Below are positions 24,250 through 34,455 of a stretch of DNA of 64,000 nucleotides, piece after piece. This stretch comes from Haplomitrium mnioides (taxonomy: Eukaryota > Marchantiophyta > Haplomitriopsida > Calobryales): contig JBNGIS010033928.1 in NCBI GenBank assembly GCA_049999725.1, positions 1 to 64,000 on the forward strand, written 5' to 3'. Made by a program: the position numbers and the translations under genes. How positions within the stretch are numbered: the first letter of the stretch is position 1; each line of letters begins with the position of its first letter. The notes beneath the pieces were generated by a model. It did no database searches. It worked only from the letters and a program-made list of their open reading frames with translations, and was not told where the DNA came from.

Positions 24250-26250
24250 TAGTTATTTGTACTAATTTAACCTACAATATGTTGGTAGCATTGTCATCCC
24301 TACTTTCACTAACTTTGGAGTAGGCTTGCCTTTATCAGCTGTCACAATTGCTCGAAACATTTCCGATCCAAAACGCTTGTCATAAATTCTTTTTCTTAAG
24401 CTTTATTGTAAATCGCTACCTCATTGCAGGTTTGGGCTACTTCTTGGTTGGCCTGTGAGATTTCAAACAATATTATTTGCATGCTCAAGTCCATCCAATA
24501 TGTGTTTCTCCTCTCATCTCTTGAACCTTTGTTCACATTTTCTTGAATGTTTTGGCCTCAAAGGTAGCTCTTAAAAGTCCTCTCCAAACTCTGTCTTAAT
24601 TTAAGTTAGTAACTCCTCTTTCCACTCAAATAACTTTGCCTACATCATTTTACTTATTTGCATCTCCTCTTCTTGCTCCTTGAATATCCTCTAATAAATC
24701 CAAAACAATGATGCCTCCTTCATCTTAACAACATCTTAAACAACTTCCAAGTCTTTTACTCACTTTTATATGGCGACCATTTCACTTTCAACCACTTTCT
24801 TTTGATTCAAAGCCTTTCAATAATGATCCTACTCAATCTTGAGTTGTGTTGTCGCTTTGGTTGCTTTCTACTACTCAATGACTAAAGTAGTCTTTCTTAT
24901 GCCAAACAAAGTATGGAGGCTCTTGATTTTACTAATATAGATGAGAATCTCTATCAATTGAGTGGCCACATTTTCCCATTCCTCCACTCTTTGCAATAGG
25001 GATTTTTGGAGCAACATGTTTTCTCCTCTGAGTTCTAAAACAACATTCTTTATATAGTGTTCTTTTACTTCAATCATCCTTTTCATCTATTGATAAGAAT
25101 CCTCCTTCGGAGGCCTTTCTTTAAATGAGCTTATAGATACCTCCTATTTCCTTTTCCTGTGACCCATTCACTTTGTTCTGCTCTTGAGGCCAACTCATAA
25201 CCACCTTGATTTCCTTACTAGCTCAGTGGTGTCTAGAGTGCCTCTCGCACCTTAGTGTCTTTTGCCATACAATCCCCAACCTCTCCTTCAATATTCCTCA
25301 AAGTTGAAGCTGTCAACTCCATTACTACAACTTGGGGTCAACCTAAAATCATTGCACCACTTGCTTTTTCTAGCCTATTGGTGGCAACATGGTTGAATTT
25401 CCTTTGCACAAAATCTATTCTCTTTTGATCTTCATCAAGCTTATCCAACATTACTTCTGAATCATCTTTGTGCAATTTTGCATTTGCCAAATCAATCATT
25501 TCTACTTTTTTTCGTTGTCTGGATTCCTATAAGCCACCAAATATGTGGATTACCTCTCTTTTATAGGTGTATAGATAGGAACATGAAGGGGAGACTTCTT
25601 TGGAATCCAACTTTTTTTGCATTCAGCTCGCATCCTCTTCTGCATCTTTGGAGAAGTCATTTCCTTTTCCTATTTCTCTACCTCCTTTAGAGAATTAATG
25701 TCTGACATCGTCCATGGTAGGTATTTGACTTTGTTGGGTCGACCATTCTCCCACAATGTCTCTACCAACAAGGCTCTCAAATTTGTTTCCAACATCTATT
25801 TTTCAACATCGTTGCACTAAGTCTTGTCCATCTTTTCAAATTGATGTAGGATGAAGAAGGCATACCAAATAACTAGATTCTTCCCTATAGATAGCTCATA
25901 TAATGGACCATCTTGGAGACAAGATAGTAGACCAAATCTTTGGAAAGGTCTCTTGAGGCATTGATCAAAATAGTCAATCATGACTTTGTAATGTAGCACT
26001 ATTTGGAGTTTAATATGATTACTCCAAAGAGCTTTACAAACTCTATAATGAAAGGATCAATAATCTTCTTAATTTTATAGCCATCATTCATAATGGTCAG
26101 GTTTGGATACACATAAGCAAGATGCCTCTACTTTCAACATTTCTTTTGGCTTCTACTCTTATAGCAATTCATAAAGTTTCTTTGCAGTAAGGTTATAAAA
26201 CATGGTAGTGGTTCTTCAAAGATCAAACACAATATTTTTGTAGCAAAGAT
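24250..26250 (-). pseudogene. remnant of a coiled-coil protein of unknown family
   Basis: On the minus strand a coherent but stop-ridden reading can be followed for about 2 kb. The upstream part reads MFYNLTAKKLYELL, then YFDQCLKRPFQRFGLLSCLQ, LYELSIGKNLVIWYAFFILH, and MRAECKKSWIPKK. The downstream part is strongly helical and charged: MKRMIEVKEHYIKNVVLELR, then LLQKSLLQRVEEWENVATQL and a KEQEEEMQ-like segment. This suits a globular head with a long coiled-coil tail. I do not recognise the family. A gag-like ORF of a retroelement or a host gene pseudogene are both possible. It abuts gypsy element D on the opposite strand. Confidence 0.5.
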
Positions 26251-28347
26251 TGATTCTTCCGACACTTGACACTTTTAGTTTGCCTATAAATTGATTGTCA
26301 CCACACGAATTGGAAGGGATTTTCAAAACATTAATTGAACTTCTTGAAAATCATTTAATTGAGTATAGTACTTCACCTTGGGAAGCACCAATTTTCTTTG
26401 TACAAAAGAAGTATGGTGGTTTTTTCTTTGCATAGATTATTGTGGTATTAACAAGAAAACATTGAAGAATGCTTACTTTTTGTTGTGTATTGGTCATTTC
26501 TTTAATCAATTAAGTAGACTATGATTATTTTCTAAGTTGAATACTCAAAGTGGATATTTGAAAATTACTTATCAAGCCAAATGATATGTCAAAAATATAC
26601 TTTCACCCAGTGTATAGGTATTTTGAGTGGAAAGTTTTTATAATTGATCACTAATGCATTGGCCATATTCATGTTTCATCTCCATTGAGTTGTTGATGGT
26701 AGAAAGTCTTTTTTGGTATTCTTAGATGATATTTTTATCTTCACTAAAATTGAAACCTAACATTGTAATCATCTTAAAGAAGTGTTTGAAGATTGTGTAA
26801 ATGAAAACTCTATTGAAAGAGATCCAAGTGTGAATTTGGGTAGCACGAGTTGACTTATCTAGGGCAAAATATGTCTCCATATGGCATCAATATGGAGGTT
26901 GATAAGAATGAAGATATTGTGGAGTGACCAATGCAAAGTATGCAAAGGTTGTTAGAGCATTTAATAGGTTGGAAAGTTTTTGTAGGTAATTCATCTATTA
27001 CTATGTATATACTACAACATCACTTACAAAATCTACTTGACAAAGAGGCCAAGTTTCAATAGACGACCAAGGAGCAAGTGACAATTCAACAACTCAAGAA
27101 GGCAATATTTTATTGTCTTGTTTTCAATTTTATAATCCAAAGATAGATTATATAGCTGATTTTGATGCCTCTTACTTTTTGCTATTGGAGAAGTGTTACA
27201 ACATGACTTTGGAGATGAACTTCATCATATTGTCTTCATGCCACAATTATTAAATGCCATGAAGAGAAATTATTCTACAAGGAAATGAGAGCAACTAACA
27301 ATGGCTTATGCTACTCAGGTTTGGAGACATTATCTCTAAGGAGAACTTATACTCATGCATGAATTCATTTTGAAAATATGATTAGTCATTATCATTGTTG
27401 GGAGGATCAATTGTAGCTTTTTGAAATAAAGTTGGAATACAAGCCCAAAAAATTCTATGTCATTCAAAATGCATTGTCATACAATTGAGATGATTGATTA
27501 TTATTTAACATATCTTGAAGGTAGTAACTCTTAATATACTCCATCTGAATTAGACAATTAGCAACAACTGTCAACAAAAGTGCAACATGATGTTTTCTCT
27601 AATCTTATTAGGTCACAAATGATAGTACAAAATAGTAAGTATTATGCTTTGTTTCCATTAAAGATGACATCATTCTGTCAATACCATCAAATTTATGTTT
27701 CACAAGATGTTTTGCTTTGTGTGATCCTTTTATAAGAATGGCATAACATTCCAATTTTTGGGCATCTTGGAGTAGATAAACGTAAATAGTTGCTTCAATA
27801 CTTTTGGTGGTGGCCAAATCAAGCTTAGTACATTTTGTGGATTTGTTCATTCTTACAAAAGTTGTGAGAAAAAACAAAATTTCAAGTAAAAAACCAATTA
27901 TGCTTCTTCAACTAGTATTAATTCCCACTACTTGTTGGGAATATATAAGTTTGTACCCTGTTGCTTCTCTTCCAACTACATCTTTTTAAGTTTACTGTAA
28001 TTGTTGTGTTTGTGAATAAACTCAACAAGCATATTCTTCACATTTGGCAAAACTTACTATGATATTGTCTTTTGCAATTATGTGATGCTCAATTCTCTAC
28101 TTTTCAAGTCATTTCTCATGTTGCTTTCAAACTTGAGCTTCCTTCTCATTTTAAGTCTCATGTTTCTAAATTTAGGCTACTTTTTCTTAGTCCATCCTTG
28201 TTTCCAAACCATGTTGAACTTTCTCTTCAATCCACAACTATTGATGATTATGAAGAATATGAAGTCAATCTTATTTTAGCAAAATCGAGTTATCAAGAGA
28301 GAAAAACATTTACAAGTTCAAAACAAAGTTTTTGGGAAGGATATTAA
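26240..28347 (+). mobile_element. Ty3/gypsy chromovirus-type remnant D
   Basis: Starting within RT, the plus strand reads LLENHLIEYSTSPWEAPIFF and VQKKYGGF (the RT entry motifs). RNase H traces follow, then the integrase zinc region (IPIFGHLGVDKRK, WWWPNQA), IPTTCWEYISLYPVASLPTT and FVNKLNKHI of the core. After a deletion of most of the core, the C-terminal region (28072-28347) reads VAFKLELPSHFKSHVSKFRL, which matches the FHVSxL region of chromoviruses. It ends in YEEYEVNLILAKSSYQERK, a chromodomain start. No LTRs, gag or protease were found. Element C is the same type. Confidence 0.75.
28072..28347 (+). pseudogene. element D integrase C-terminus with chromodomain remnant
   Basis: The open frame of 91 codons contains the LPxxFKxHxVFHVSxL-type segment (LPSHFKSHVSKFRL) and then EEYEVNLILAKSSY..RKTF and a terminal FWEGY. 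Chromoviral chromodomains follow the pattern EYEVExIL..R...R....YLVKWKGY. The aromatic cage positions are only partly kept (SFWEGY in place of KWKGY). The domain would direct integration to marked chromatin. Confidence 0.65.
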
Positions 28348-29459
28348 CTTCATGATGCTACTTGAGAGCTATGTTCTTACTTGGAAAATGGTCAAGTTGT
28401 TATTCAAGTATTTGAAAGTGTGTGCAATAATGAGAATGTCATCAACTAGAAGAAAAAGATTATGCGATTGTACATATATTATATTGTGAAAATAATGAGT
28501 AGTAAAAGAAGGCAAAATAAGTCCATTCTTTAGGTTTTGAAGTTGAAATTACTTGTCTTTAAAGTTTTTTCCTATATAAGTGGGACAATATTACCTTCAA
28601 GTTAGAAGTTGAAATGACTTTTACACAAAGGAAGTTAAGTGACACCATCTTCTCAAGTATAAACAAGAAGGCTTCATTTCCCAACTCCTCATTCGAGAGA
28701 TTCTTTCAATAGGTTTGCACTTTTGCTTGTGTCTTCTTGGTAGAATTTTCTATCTTGGCATCTTGTTAGTTTATTCCATTAGAGCTTGTTTTTGAGATTT
28801 TATACACTAGTGATTGAGAGATTACTTTTTTCTATTAAATATTTCCAAGTCCAGTAGATCACTCCTCTAAATCATTTTCAAAAGTGATATACCAAACACT
28901 TCTTTTTTGCTTTTGGGAAAAGTGTTTTGGTTTGGGGATAAATTTCATTTATTATAAATAATTAGTAGCAAACTTTCAAAAATGATTGGTGCATTTGTTT
29001 TTCTTCTTTAGCAAAATTTCAAGCAATCTCTAAATCACACTTTTGGTGAAATAATAGATAAACTATTATCATGAATAGTTATCACATTATTTTTTAATAT
29101 ATTTTTCAACATTTTATATGATGTCCAAATCAATTTCAAGAGTAATGATTAAATGTTTTTTTGGAAGCATTTTCTAGAAGATTTGTGCATCATTTCAATG
29201 AAGACAGTAGTATCTAATCTAGTGTGCAATTAGGGAAAACATCTCCCCTAAGAAAACCCCAACCAAAATTTGCATGAGAAGTAAATATTTCTAGTTAATG
29301 AAGTGAAATTTTGAGCCATTACTTCACTAAAAAAATCATCATTTTATTTTTGTTATATCACTTTAGAAAACAAATCCTCATTCAAATAATACAAGTCATC
29401 TCTTAAAAAGACAAACATGTGCAAAAAAATCAACTAGGTAAAAAACATACGAAAATAAT
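28348..29459. other. unassigned AT-rich stretch
   Basis: No gene or recognisable repeat. It lies between element D and the copia insertion. Confidence 0.4.
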
Positions 29460-29464
29460 AGATT

Positions 29465-29730
29465 TGTTGGATGTAAAGAATCATAAAACTTGTGAAAACA
29501 TGAAGCAACATATATGATGGAGCATAAAATCTCTTCCTCTTCTTCTCTTCTCCCTCTCTTCTCATTGTATGAATAATCTCAATGTTACAATGTAAAATGT
29601 CATAGGTCACTAAAGTAATGTGCTAATCATGTAGGATTAGCACTAACTCTAATCCTAATCATATACACTAATCATAGGTTGAGAACTAATCCTAGATTAG
29701 ACTAACTATCTTACTAGATGTAAAATAACA
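29465..29730 (-). repeat. 3' LTR of the copia element
   Basis: The 266-bp LTR runs from TGTTGGATGTAAAGAATCAT to AGATGTAAAATAACA in plus orientation. It pairs with 33731-34004, with a handful of substitutions and small indels. Its outer edge carries target duplication AGATT. Confidence 0.93.
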
Positions 29731-29742
29731 CTCCCCCTTGGT
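29731..29742 (-). promoter_or_regulatory. polypurine tract
   Basis: The plus strand reads CTCCCCCTTGGT directly inside the LTR, so the minus strand is ACCAAGGGGGAG immediately before the 3' LTR. This is the position and composition of the plus-strand priming site. Confidence 0.8.
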
Positions 29743-30068
29743 TATAACATGGGGAATGTTGTAACCACACGTAAGATAAATACAAAACCTATGATGAAAT
29801 ATCACTAACACTACAAAATAAATCCATATGAAATATAAAAGTGTTGCCTCATTAAAACCCTCTCATACTTCTATGAGGAAAAGAGTACAACCACCATTTA
29901 TAAATGGATATATATGTCATAAAGTGACCAAATGGAGAGAAGAAATAGTGAGAAAGTCAGTTATAGGCCAAATAGATAATCAAAAATAATAATCATATTA
30001 TGCTTGGAAAAATTCCATGAGCAGAGTAGAAAATGAAGATATATCAGAGATAAAAATAATGACATCGA

Positions 30069-31177
30069 TTAGAGAATGAAATCATAGTCGATGAAGTCAT
30101 GATAATAATGTCGATAATCTTTGTAAACCAAGAGAATGACAAAAATGTTGGTGCAATGCCGGAGGTAAAGCCTTTGTAAATATATCGACAATTTCTCTTT
30201 ACCAGAGATAACTTGCATAGAAATAGTGTCATCATTCTGCTTATGGGTGAAGAAAAACTTTAGTGTTGTGTTTAATTTGGTCTCTTTTAATAAAACCATG
30301 TGAGACTTGCTGTACACAAGCCAAGTTATCCTAAAAATAACAGTCGAGTCAGATATACAAGGTAAGCCACAATGTAAATAAACATGATCAAGCATCCTTC
30401 GTAGGTGTAAGCACTCCCTACTAGCTTCATACAGAGCTATAACCTTGGCATAGTTTGAGGATGTATAAGTCAAAGTTTGCTTTGTACGTTTCCATAACAT
30501 AGTTATAGAGCTATATAGGAATACATAACCAGTTGGGACTTAGCATCAGCATGATCCAAAAGGTATCATGCATCCGCATAGGCGGTAAGGATTTGATCAA
30601 TATTATTTGGAAAAAATATTCCCATATCAAATTTGCCTTCTAAGTATCTGAAAATACACTTGATACCATTCCAATGCCTTATAGTAGGTTGTGAACTATG
30701 TCTTGCAAGAAAGTTCACAACAAAGTAAATATCATAGCGTGTTTGATTAGCAAGATACATAAGAGCTCCTATAGCGGAGAGATATGGTATCTCGGATCCA
30801 AGGATTGGCTCTATGTCTTTCCGTTTTTGGAAAATATTTTTTTCTCTATCCAGTGTTCTTATCTCCAAAGGTGATGTGACTGGATGAGATTTATCCATAT
30901 TAAACTTTTTTAGGATTTTCTTAGTGTAAGTACTTTGATGCATCAATATGCCATCATCGAGATACTCAAATTGTAATCCTAAACAATACTTAGTCTTATC
31001 AATATTCTTCATATCAAAAATTTTCTTAAGCATAGAAATAGTGTGCTCAAGTATGGATTGGTGACCGAAAAGGTTTATATCATCAATATATAATACGACA
31101 ATTATAAATTCTTTGTCAACATTCTTGATAAATAAACTTGGTGTAATGTCATCAAAGTGAAAACCCATGGCTATCAT
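30069..31177 (-). pseudogene. copia RT C-terminal half and RNase H
   Basis: The 203-codon frame (30566-31177) starts at MGFHFDDITPSLFIK. It includes the catalytic YIDD (31079-31090, in VVLYIDDINLFG), IDKTKYCLGLQFEYLDDGIL, IPYLSAIGALMYLANQTRYD and the start of RNase H (HWNGIKCIFRYLEG). RNase H continues at 30069-30500 with KQTLTYTSSNYAKVIALYEA and SRECLHLRRM. The catalytic pair in the RT is intact, and this half is the best-preserved copia coding segment in the window. Confidence 0.9.
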
Positions 31178-31318
31178 CTCCTCATGAAATCTATGATACC
31201 ATATTCAACTACTCTACTTAAGTCCATTAATAGATCAAAGGATTTGGACTGCATATCCATCCTTGGCGAGAGGCATGGATTGATGCATAGAGGGGACAAT
31301 AGGTCTTTTCTCCCTATA

Positions 31319-32335
31319 CTACATCTTATGGACTATAGGTCCTAACCCAGTACTACCACCACTGGGTTTAATGATGGTCGATGGTATAGAGGTAGATAGG
31401 TCACTAGATGGTTTATGTTTAGTGACATTCTCCCCTTGAATATGATAGATATTCCTTGCTATAGGCTCTAGGGGAGCTTTCATATAGATCTTGGTATTTA
31501 ATAGCCCGTATAGGTATGCTACCACAATATCCATGTGATGTGTAATGAGCTCATATCTTAGGGAAAAGCTTACTAGGAAATGATATGTAATAGCATCTAT
31601 AACTTGGACGTATATGAGATCAAAGTCTCTTCTAGGTATTTGTGTATAGCGTTTGGCTACAAGGCGTGCCTTATATCTAACAATTTTACTTTTTTCATTT
31701 CGCTTCTTCACAAAGATCCACCTACATCCGATTAAATGGGCATTAGAGGGAACAAAGACTAAAGGTCCAAATACCTTCCTCTTTATCATGGAATCAAGTT
31801 TTGAATCCATTGCCTTTTTCCACTCTATCTGATTAGAATTGTCCATAGCTTCTTTGACAGATCTGGGTTCAGGTGGTGTATCAAATATAGTTTGTCAAAC
31901 TAGGAATGTGAAATGATCATCGACATCTACACTCTCTCTTTGCCATATAACCCTTGTATCCATATAGTGGATTGAGATCTCTTGACTATCATGGTACTCT
32001 AATAGGGAGATAGTCGGTTGAGATAGTAAAGGTGTAGATGATAATGCTTTCATGACATTAGTTGACAACGTAGTTCTCTTCATTGAAACTTTTTGCCCAG
32101 GTTGAGAGTATTTTGAGCCAAGAGGGCATCCTCTCTTTTTCCTTGGTACTTGGTCAACTGCTGGTTTTGAAATATCCTGAATTCTTGCGTGAATATATGA
32201 CTTTATTACCTTTGCAATTCCATTAAAAGAATCTGGCAGTTGTTTGACTGTTTTAGCCAAGTGAAGAAGTCTCTTGAATTCATCCTCATCTTGCCTTTTT
32301 CTTTGATCTATCCATAGAGTAGATGTATTTTCCAA
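31319..32335 (-). pseudogene. copia integrase tail and RT N-terminal half with an inserted spacer
   Basis: 32335-31895 holds the basic integrase C-terminal/linker region (KKRGCPLGSK). 31846-31319 is the RT front: EWKKAMDSKLDSMIKRKVF, then GCRWIFVKKR, YKARLVAKRYTQ and THHMDIVVAYLYGLLNTKIY. After IYMKAPLEPIARNIYHI the frame continues into about 55 residues (SSDLSTSIPSTIIKPSGGST and on). Only then does the conserved VQIL..I.GLK segment resume (below 31280). The copia element at the window end has the same extra block, so it is an inherited feature of this family. Confidence 0.85.
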
Positions 32336-32707
32336 TTGGAGTTTTTTCAGTAATGAAGAATTTTATCTTCAAAAAGAGATGGAAGTATATCATCGTAGAA
32401 ACGACAATCTCCTAATCTGGCTTGAAGTACATCAGCTGTGGATGGTTCCAGATATAGTATAATAGAAGGGGAATCATATCCCACATAAATGCTTTTTTGT
32501 TATTGAGGTCCCATCTTAGTCCTTTTCGGTACTATAATTGGAACTAAGACTTACTTGACAATCAAAAACTTGTAAATGGAATAAATCTAGTATATTACTA
32601 TAGGCAAGTTGGTGACGTGATAAAAAATTAAATGTTGATGGCTTATATTTCAATAATGATGCAGCATGTAGTACTGCATGGCCCTATGCAGAAACTGGTA
32701 AATCGGT

Positions 32708-33163
32708 CTACATTAACATGGGCCTAGCAACCATTTGAATGTTGTGTATTACTCTTTCAGCTATTCCATTTTGAAAATGGACATGTGTCATAGAGTTTTG
32801 GGCATCTATACCCATAGTCATGCAAAAGTCATCAAATGTTTTTGATGTAAACTCTTCCGTATTGTCAACTCGCAAGACTTTTATTGGACTTTTTAGAAAT
32901 TGAGCTTTCAATTTTGAAATGTGTGCCAATATCCTCAAGTCGACTAAGTTACGGGTTGAAAGTAATGACACTTATGACCATTTTGTGGAAGCGCAGATTA
33001 TCACAAGGAAGTACTGAAAAGGTCCACTGGGTAGGTCAATAGGACCACAAACATATGTGTGTATTCTCTCAAGGAATTTTGGAATTTTCAGAATTATCTT
33101 GGAAATTGTTGGACGTAAGGCCAATTTGCCTTCAGAACAATGTATACATGGTCTTTCAATCAT
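32708..33163 (-). pseudogene. copia integrase core
   Basis: The pre-integrase zinc region reads CIHCSEGKLALRP, then FLERIHTYVCGPIDLPSGPF with the first catalytic Asp. A stop separates it from the second half: LRVDNTEEFTSKTFDDFCMT (second Asp), then FQNGIAERVIHNIQMVARPM (catalytic Glu). All three DDE positions can be seen. Confidence 0.85.
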
Positions 33164-33711
33164 AGAGTAATTTTCTCACAACAAAATGATGTTCAGTTTG
33201 CTTCACAATCTGACTCTATGCATGTCAAAACCTTCAAATCCTCAAATGTTTAAATCTACTCATGAATGTCGACAAATCCAATGCAAGCAATGTCCTTCCT
33301 GTTGAAATGAATAAAGAACTCTTTAATACTGAATCAACTGAATTTGATGTAAAACCCGAGGTCGCCTTCATCTCGATAAATATGATCTTCTCATCTAATT
33401 CTTCAGAAATTTCTTGAAATTGTTTTCATAGATATGCTCGCAATCCTTTAGCAAATCCACTAGTGCCTCAATTCGAACTTAGAAGTTTGTAAATTGAGAG
33501 TGATCCTTTTTGAAAAACTTCAAGTCTGTAAACGCTTCACCCTCTTCGTTGTGTGTTTGCTTGAATGAACAATAAAATATATCATTATATTATGTAAAAA
33601 CAGATAGATAAAGAAAACTTAAGATTTGAATAGATCTAGAGATAAAAATCTCTGTGCAAATCATGGGAAGAATATTGAATGTGAGTCCATGAAAAAAAAT
33701 TTATGATGAGT

Positions 33712-33730
33712 TATTCTCGTGCTGATAACG
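33712..33730 (-). promoter_or_regulatory. candidate primer binding site
   Basis: Directly inside the 5' LTR the minus strand reads CGTTATCAGCACGAGAATAA. The same TGTTATCAGCATGA string follows the LTR of the copia element at 58207. The TATCAG core is shared with the initiator-Met tRNA site, but the overall match to that tRNA is partial, so the primer tRNA is not certain. Confidence 0.55.
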
Positions 33731-34004
33731 TGTTGGATGTGAAGAATCATACAACTTGTGAAAACATGAAAACATGAAGCAACATATATGATGGAGTATA
33801 AAATCTCTTCCTCTTCTTCTTTTCTCCCTCTCTTCTCATTGGATGAATAATCTCAATGTTACAACATACAATGTTAAAGGTCACTAAGGTAATGTTGTAA
33901 TCATATAGGATTAGCATAAACCCTAATCCTAATCATATACACTAATCATAGGTTAAGAACTATTCTTAGATTAGACTAATTATCTTACTAGATGTATTAT
34001 AACA
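33731..34004 (-). repeat. 5' LTR of the copia element
   Basis: The 274-bp LTR starts TGTTGGATGTGAAGAATCAT and ends GATGTATTATAACA in plus orientation, followed by AGATT. Relative to the other LTR it has an extra AAACATG unit duplicated near 33765. Confidence 0.93.
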
Positions 34005-34009
34005 AGATT

Positions 34010-34410
34010 TGGAGGTTTCAAGAAATAACTCAAACTACAAAAGCTAACTTGCACAAAAACTAGCAACTTCATGACTTTTTAGCAAATAAATAAAAAAACA
34101 TTAAAAAAACAACAACTATGTAAAAAGTATTGTTGAATGGGGATTATTGAGTGCAAGAGTGATTATGTTACCATGAGTGAGCAAATGAGTTAACTATAAT
34201 TCACAAAACTAAATTTTGTTCACTAATATTTTACAATTGTTGAAGGTTGTCAAAATAAAAATTTAGTCAAAATATTGCTTTAATAAAAAAAAATCTTTAA
34301 AAGAATTCCTTTAGAACTTTGCATAAATGTGTATATTTTTTTAGGTCAATCTAGCACTTTCAATTATGTTATTTTGTTACAAGGCAAAATCTGTTTTACT
34401 TAAAATATTT

Positions 34411-34455
<45 letters not shown>

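Larger units (their letters stand above)
29465..34004 (-). mobile_element. Ty1/copia element with intact ends, gag and protease deleted
   Basis: This is the cleanest element of the window. LTRs at 29465-29730 (266 bp) and 33731-34004 (274 bp) start TGTTGGATG and end in AACA. The insertion is flanked by the 5-bp direct repeat AGATT (29460-29464 and 34005-34009), a target-site duplication. Pol lies on the minus strand in copia order: integrase (33163-32708), RT (31846-30566), RNase H (30500-30069). Only about 0.57 kb separates the 5' LTR from the pre-integrase region, so gag and protease are missing. It would depend on a relative for movement. The copia element at 57956 onward is from the same family. 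Confidence 0.93.
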
